Made by a program: the position numbers and the translations under genes. Of a stretch of DNA of 64,000 bases, positions 59,793-64,000 are shown one piece after another. Every line of letters begins with the position of its first letter. The first letter of the stretch is position 1. Source of the DNA: Chryseobacterium sp. SNU WT5 (GTDB taxonomy: Bacteria > Bacteroidota > Bacteroidia > Flavobacteriales > Weeksellaceae); the NCBI RefSeq assembly GCF_007362475.1, contig NZ_CP041687.1:2604001-2668000 (forward strand), in the 5' to 3' direction. The notes under the pieces are model-generated. The model saw only the letters and a program-made list of their open reading frames with translations, was not told the DNA's origin and did no database searches.

Positions 59793-61034
59793 ATGTCAAT
59801 ATTAGAAATGAAAGTCCCATCACCGGGAGAATCCATCACAGAAGTTGAAATCGCGACGTGGTTAGTAAAAGACGGCGATTACGTAGAAAAAGACCAACCG
59901 ATCGCAGAAGTAGATTCTGATAAAGCAACCCTGGAATTACCTGCAGAAGAAAGCGGAATCATCACATTAAAAGCGGAAGAAGGGGACGCGGTAGAAGTAG
60001 GCCAAGTGGTTTGCTTAATCGATACTTCAGCTACAAAACCTACGGGTGGTGATGCTGAACCAAAAGCAGAAGAAAAATCTCCAGAGCCTGTTAAAGAAGC
60101 TCCTAAAGCTGAAGCTCCAAAAGCGGAAGTTAAACCCGCAGCAAATTATGCTACTGGAACTCCTTCGCCTGCAGCCAAGAAAATTTTGGATGAAAAAGGA
60201 ATTGATTCAGCGCAAGTTTCAGGTTCAGGAAGAGACGGTAGAATTACAAAACAAGATGCAGACGTTGCTTCTGTCCCAGCGATGGGTTCAGTAACTTCTA
60301 CAAATGGATCTAGAAGTACCAGCACAACAAAACTATCAATGTTGAGAAGAAAGGTTGCTGCAAGATTAGTGTCTGTGAAAAATGAAACTGCCATGTTGAC
60401 TACATTTAATGAAGTTGATATGTCGGAAATATTTCGAATTAGAAAACAATACAAAGAAGAGTTTACTCAGAAACATGGTGTTGGTCTAGGGTTTATGTCT
60501 TTCTTTACGAAAGCTGTGACTAGAGCTCTGGAAATGTATCCTGACGTAAATGCTTCGATTGATGGTGATTTTAAAGTAAATTATGAGTTCTGCGATATTT
60601 CGATTGCGGTTTCTGGTCCAAAAGGTTTAATGGTACCTGTTCTTAGAAATGCAGAAACAATGTCTTTCCGCGGGATAGAAAGCAATATTAAAAGCTTGGC
60701 AGAAAGAGCTAGAGACGGGAAAATTACAGTAGATGAAATGACTGGAGGAACATTTACCATTACCAATGGTGGAGTGTTCGGATCTATGCTTTCTACACCA
60801 ATTATTAACCCACCACAATCCGCTATTTTAGGAATGCACAATATTCTTCAAAGACCAATGGCGATTGATGGACAAGTGGTTATACGTCCAATGATGTATT
60901 TGGCCATGTCTTATGATCACCGAATCATCGACGGTAAAGAATCTGTTGGGTTCCTGGTTGCCGTAAAAGAAGCAATTGACAATCCTGTTCAATTCTTGAT
61001 GGATGGGGATGAAAGAAAGGGATTAGAACTGTAG
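59793..61034 (+). CDS. sucB: Dihydrolipoyllysine succinyltransferase (E2 of 2-oxoglutarate dehydrogenase)
   Basis: A 413-residue E2 subunit. Order: one lipoyl domain (1-77) with the modified Lys in [12 protein letters not shown], an Ala/Pro/Lys/Glu-rich linker (about 78-115), a peripheral-subunit-binding domain ([15 protein letters not shown] and [10 protein letters not shown]) and the catalytic domain with [14 protein letters not shown] and [14 protein letters not shown] (active-site His). Transfers succinyl to CoA. Downstream partner of sucA; ends at an intrinsic terminator. Confidence 0.96.
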   Translation: MSILEMKVPSPGESITEVEIATWLVKDGDYVEKDQPIAEVDSDKATLELPAEESGIITLKAEEGDAVEVGQVVCLIDTSATKPTGGDAEPKAEEKSPEPVKEAPKAEAPKAEVKPAANYATGTPSPAAKKILDEKGIDSAQVSGSGRDGRITKQDADVASVPAMGSVTSTNGSRSTSTTKLSMLRRKVAARLVSVKNETAMLTTFNEVDMSEIFRIRKQYKEEFTQKHGVGLGFMSFFTKAVTRALEMYPDVNASIDGDFKVNYEFCDISIAVSGPKGLMVPVLRNAETMSFRGIESNIKSLAERARDGKITVDEMTGGTFTITNGGVFGSMLSTPIINPPQSAILGMHNILQRPMAIDGQVVIRPMMYLAMSYDHRIIDGKESVGFLVAVKEAIDNPVQFLMDGDERKGLEL

Positions 61035-61066
61035 TAATTACTTACTATTTTCACAAATTTTATAGG

Positions 61067-61091
61067 TCCCGTCTATTAAGGCGGGATTTTT
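61067..61091 (+). terminator. Intrinsic terminator of sucAB
   Basis: Seven-bp stem TCCCGTC/GGCGGGA with one T-G pair, six-base loop and T-run, 33 bp after the sucB stop. Confidence 0.88.
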
Positions 61092-61117
61092 GTATTTAGA
61101 AATCTAAAATAGACGCC

Positions 61118-61504
61118 ATGTTCTCAACGATATCTTTTAATATTAAAGTGACTGTTCTCCCGGTATACGATTTTAAAAACAGTTTTCCTTCTGAAAATCG
61201 TTTTGTATTCAGGTATAATATTTCCATTGAAAATTTGGGAAAAGATCCGATTCAGTTACTAAGGAGGAAATGGATGATCTATGATTTAGGTTTTGGTTTT
61301 AGCGAAGTAGCCGGTGAAGGCGTTATTGGATTAACTCCAGAAATTTTACCAGGGGGAGATTTTACCTATTTTTCAAACGTAATGTTACGTTCTGGAGTGG
61401 GTAATATGCAAGGAACTTTTTACTGTAAAAATTTATTAACTCAAGAGAATTTGGAGATCGAAGTTCCTAAATTTAGTTTGTTATCGGAGGTTTTGAGTAA
61501 CTAA
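61118..61504 (+). CDS. apaG: ApaG family protein
   Basis: A 128-residue ApaG (DUF525) protein, a fibronectin-III-like beta sandwich linked historically to Co2+/Mg2+ homeostasis and to Ap4A hydrolase loci. Conserved features are YNISIENLGKDPIQLLRRKW, EGVIGLTPEILPGGDFTY and MQGTFYC. It lies alone after the sucAB terminator and is convergent with the exonuclease gene, 9 bp away, without a terminator between them. Confidence 0.92.
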   Translation: MFSTISFNIKVTVLPVYDFKNSFPSENRFVFRYNISIENLGKDPIQLLRRKWMIYDLGFGFSEVAGEGVIGLTPEILPGGDFTYFSNVMLRSGVGNMQGTFYCKNLLTQENLEIEVPKFSLLSEVLSN

Positions 61505-61513
61505 TATTGATAC

Positions 61514-62071
61514 TTACAGTTCCTTCATATTTTTTTTCATCACTTCATGTACTTCATCATTTCGAGTGACCATCATTTGGTTAAAAGCCAGCAGGGATAT
61601 TTTTGCGCATACTTCAGCATCTGCGCCAGCCTGGTGATGACTAAATTGGATGTTATGTTGGTCTGCCAAACTTTTTAATCCGTATGTAGGTAAACCTTTC
61701 CAAGATTTTTTGGCAATAGAAATACTGCATAAATACTTCAGTTTCGGTTTAAAAAATCCGTAGTAATCTAAACAACTTCTCAAGACTCCGGCATCGAAAC
61801 CGGCATTGTGCGCAATCATCAAATTTCCATACATTAAATCCTCTGCTTCATGCCAGATCTCATCAAAAGTTGGTGAATCCCGAACGTCTTCAGGATATAT
61901 ACCATGAACATCAATATTTCTAGGGTGAAAATAGGGAAAGCTCGGTGGTTTTATGAGCCAGGTTTGTGTTTTTACGATCTCGCCATTCTCTACCACACAT
62001 ATACCCATTTCGCAAGCGGAATGTCTTTCGTGAGTAGCGGTTTCAAAATCGATAGCGCAGAAATCAAGCAT
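61514..62071 (-). CDS. DnaQ-like 3'-5' exonuclease
   Basis: A 185-residue DEDD exonuclease. ExoI is FCAIDFETATHERHSA (Asp, Glu), ExoII lies in GNLMIAHNAGFDAGVL (Asp) and ExoIII in FSHHQAGADAEVCAKI (His, Asp), giving the DEDDh arrangement. It is a stand-alone domain like PolC-type and exonuclease X-like proteins, not a DNA polymerase epsilon subunit by context. Role in repair or RNA turnover unresolved. Convergent with apaG. Confidence 0.88.
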   Translation of the reverse strand: MLDFCAIDFETATHERHSACEMGICVVENGEIVKTQTWLIKPPSFPYFHPRNIDVHGIYPEDVRDSPTFDEIWHEAEDLMYGNLMIAHNAGFDAGVLRSCLDYYGFFKPKLKYLCSISIAKKSWKGLPTYGLKSLADQHNIQFSHHQAGADAEVCAKISLLAFNQMMVTRNDEVHEVMKKNMKEL

Positions 62072-62256
62072 TTTACTACTTTTTAAAAGAGGATTGGTTA
62101 ATTAAGGGAAATAATATTTATAAAAATAGAGGAGTGATCCAATTGCTAGAACCACTAAACAATGTGCTGCTTATAAGATAGGAATCAATTTCTATAAATA
62201 TCTTATAAATGTAGTTAATTTAAATGTTAAATCGGAAGCGGTTAAAATTTTTAATG

Positions 62257-63219
62257 TTAAAGAAAATTTTTAAAAACTAACCATTTCTCTTGGTAGAATT
62301 TTGAAATTTGGCTTTTCTGGCGGAGCTTTATCGTTTCAGGTATTTGTTTGTAAAATGAAAAATGAGCCCTAATGACTGCCCAGAAGTGGGATATTCCATT
62401 TTGATATCCAAAGTAAATTCCAGCAAATGCGTCTAGTACCAATCGAAATGGAAGCAGCCAAAGTAACGTAGAAATGGGACTGTTTTTCAAAATCATCGAA
62501 AAATTATTTCGGATATTTAAAAAAGTTTTTTGAGGACTTTGTTTGTTTAGTGTTCCCCCGCCAACATGATAAACAGTTGATTTCCCAGTGTAAAAAATCT
62601 TCTTGTTGCTATTTTTCAACCGCCAGCATAAATCAATTTCTTCCTGATGGGCAAAAAAGCGCGCATCAAAACCATTCTGTGTCCAAAAATCTTTCGATCG
62701 AACAAAAAAACAACAACCTGATGCCCAGAAAATTTCTGTTTCATCATTATATTGACCATTATCTTTTTCTATATTTTCGAAAACTCTGCCCCGACAGTAT
62801 GGAAAACCGAGATTATCGATAAGACCACCACCAGCGCCCGCGAATTCAAAATGAGTTTTCTTGTTGTAGTCTAATATTTTTGGTTGGATAGCGGCGATAT
62901 TGGAGTCATGTTTAAATAAAATGGCAACCGGGGTAATCCAGTTTTCAGTGACTTCAACATCTGAGTTCAGAAGACAGTAGAATTCATGTTGAATATTTTT
63001 CAAACCTTCATTATAACCTCCAGCAAATCCAAAATTGGTTTTGTTTTGTACGATGCTAACATTCGGGAAATTAGTCTCTATAAAAGAAATAGAATCGTCG
63101 GTCGATGCATTATCAATCACATATATCACTGATTCGTCCGAATGCTCAATAACATTGGGGAGAAATTTTTCTAACCATGACTTTCCGTTCCAGTTAAGGA
63201 TGACAATTGCTAAATCCAA
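62257..63219 (-). CDS. Glycosyltransferase family 2 (rhamnosyltransferase-like)
   Basis: A 320-residue GT2 enzyme. It starts LAIVILNWNGKSWLEKFLP, with VIDNASTDDS (about 34-43), NFGFAGGYNEGL, the metal-binding LLNSDVEV and the later WASGCCFFVRS and HQEEIDLCWRLKN, all typical of the WcaA/rhamnosyltransferase branch. A C-terminal amphipathic stretch may attach to the membrane. It lies 32 bp downstream of an LpxL-type acyltransferase, suggesting lipid A or LPS-core work. Acceptor unknown. Confidence 0.9.
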   Translation of the reverse strand: MDLAIVILNWNGKSWLEKFLPNVIEHSDESVIYVIDNASTDDSISFIETNFPNVSIVQNKTNFGFAGGYNEGLKNIQHEFYCLLNSDVEVTENWITPVAILFKHDSNIAAIQPKILDYNKKTHFEFAGAGGGLIDNLGFPYCRGRVFENIEKDNGQYNDETEIFWASGCCFFVRSKDFWTQNGFDARFFAHQEEIDLCWRLKNSNKKIFYTGKSTVYHVGGGTLNKQSPQKTFLNIRNNFSMILKNSPISTLLWLLPFRLVLDAFAGIYFGYQNGISHFWAVIRAHFSFYKQIPETIKLRQKSQISKFYQEKWLVFKNFL

Positions 63220-63251
63220 TTTTGTGAATCTTATTTTTATAAAAAATTATA

Positions 63252-64000
63252 TTAATCTTCCATAACCTTTATAGCACTTTGATATTTCCACCTTCTGTGA
63301 GACCATAAATAATTATCAGGTTTTTTATTGATCGTATTTTCAAGAAGATCGTAAAATTTTCTTACTACTTCATGCTCAACGAATTTCTCGCCATCTGGAT
63401 AAATTCTGTAATAATTAATTTGATAAAATCCGCGTTTTACCTTTTTCATATCACAGAATACAAATGCAAAATCCATTCTTGTTGCAAGTTTGTCATAACC
63501 TACAAAAGCGGGAGTTTTTTGATTAAGAAAGTTTAACCCATAAGTAACTTCGGAATGATGGGGAGTTTGATCTGCCACAAACATATAAACAGAATTACCA
63601 TCATTAGGATTTTTGAAAATATGTTTGATAACTTCTCTGGCTTCCAAAGGGTGGTTTCCGAATCTGTTCCGAAGGCTTTTTATCTTCTCTTCCCAAAAAC
63701 CACTTTGTACTTTTCGGTAGACCGGAAAACTATTTTGCTGTGGAACAATTGTAGCGAGCGCATTATACCACTCCCAGTTGAAAATATGTCCCGCCAGTAA
63801 GATCACATTTTTATTTTCAGCTTTCGCTTCGTGAAAGATATCCTGATTCAGATGTTGAACTCGAACTCGTAATTCGTTTGAGGAGATAGTGAATGATCGA
63901 AAAGTTTCTACAATGTAATCACAAAAATTGATGTAGAATTTCTTTTCAATCTTTTTGCGTTCTTCTGGGCTCTTTTCAGGGAAAGAATGCTGTAAGTTTT
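63252..64000 (-). CDS. LpxL/HtrB-type lysophospholipid acyltransferase, 5' part missing
   Basis: The visible 249 codons belong to a lipid A late acyltransferase family protein; the start is beyond the right edge, as the frame stays open to 64000. The segment FPEKSPEERKKIEKKFY, then the HX4(E/D) catalytic motif in LAGHIFNWEWYN and VADQTPHHSEVTYGLNFLN, match the family. Such enzymes add a secondary acyl chain to lipid A at the inner membrane. A GTG within the frame at 63806 could be mistaken for a start, but strong family sequence continues upstream of it. Confidence 0.9.
   Translation of the reverse strand, partial: NLQHSFPEKSPEERKKIEKKFYINFCDYIVETFRSFTISSNELRVRVQHLNQDIFHEAKAENKNVILLAGHIFNWEWYNALATIVPQQNSFPVYRKVQSGFWEEKIKSLRNRFGNHPLEAREVIKHIFKNPNDGNSVYMFVADQTPHHSEVTYGLNFLNQKTPAFVGYDKLATRMDFAFVFCDMKKVKRGFYQINYYRIYPDGEKFVEHEVVRKFYDLLENTINKKPDNYLWSHRRWKYQSAIKVMED

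Noticed and set aside
63252-63806. Complete small acyltransferase starting at the GTG at 63806
   Set aside because: The frame continues to the right edge with strong LpxL-family sequence (FPEKSPEERKK), so the gene is truncated by the window rather than short.
1-64000. CRISPR array, prophage, insertion sequence or integrative element
   Set aside because: I found no regularly spaced repeats, transposase, integrase or phage gene; the repeated sequences seen are the intergenic family, one inverted repeat and the tRNA pair.

Overview
The window is chromosomal DNA of a member of the Bacteroidota, most likely a flavobacterium of the Chryseobacterium/Kaistella group (Weeksellaceae). The evidence is an AT-rich, densely packed genome without Shine-Dalgarno boxes; promoter cores of the TAnnTTTG type; a fused SecDF; a TonB with the FENRNKxYGA cytoplasmic start; and GSCFA, DUF5683, DUF6438, DUF2461 and WbqC family proteins. 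Almost everything is core genome. I see no transposase, integrase, phage gene or CRISPR array.

Layout. 1-2.0 kb (minus): 3' part of the dipeptidase pepD, a lipoprotein and a LURP-one-like protein. 2.1-6.3 kb (plus): recR, then a four-gene surface-glycan cluster (GT2, hexapeptide acyltransferase, NAD-sugar epimerase, CgeB-like transferase). 6.3-16.4 kb: secG, a DoxX-like protein, a pentapeptide protein, two small secreted proteins, an SDR, secDF, an MFS exporter, tatA and a PAP2 phosphatase. 16.5-24.4 kb: polA, a second glycan group (GT2, unknown GT-B-like protein, flippase) and an exported amidohydrolase. 24.7-34.2 kb: TlpA-like thioredoxin, DUF2461, deaD, the DUF47/Pit phosphate pair, a polyprenyl diphosphate synthase, GSCFA, TatD and an RhlE-type helicase. 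34.4-38.7 kb: a minus run hpt-adk-obgE-lipoprotein, divergent from purA.

38.9-47.3 kb (plus): TonB, then the parA-parB-DUF5683-dapB-lepB-WbqC-S8 peptidase series. 47.4-48.6 kb: two outer-membrane lipoproteins. 48.7-52.3 kb: a four-gene operon that resembles the whole mycobacterial polyprenyl-phosphoryl-arabinose pathway (UbiA-type phosphoribosyltransferase, DprE1-like, DprE2-like, HAD phosphatase). Then come a cysteine desulfurase, thioredoxin, two identical tRNA-Asp genes, glgC, an SRPBCC protein, sucA-sucB, apaG, a DnaQ-like exonuclease, a GT2 and the 3' part of an LpxL-type acyltransferase cut by the right edge.

Non-coding content. There are fifteen convincing intrinsic terminators and one weaker hairpin. 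Three promoters show both the -33 TTTG/TTG and the -7 TAnnTTTG elements (recR, purA, tRNA-Asp). A GC-rich intergenic repeat family occurs three times (about 13.7, 31.9 and 44.7 kb). A 32-bp imperfect inverted repeat lies between obgE and adk.

Most notable points: the Dpr-like operon, including the alanine at the position of the benzothiazinone-target cysteine of DprE1; the repeat family; a DNA polymerase I whose proofreading ExoI glutamate appears to be lysine; and several genes whose -7 box abuts the ATG, suggesting leaderless transcripts.
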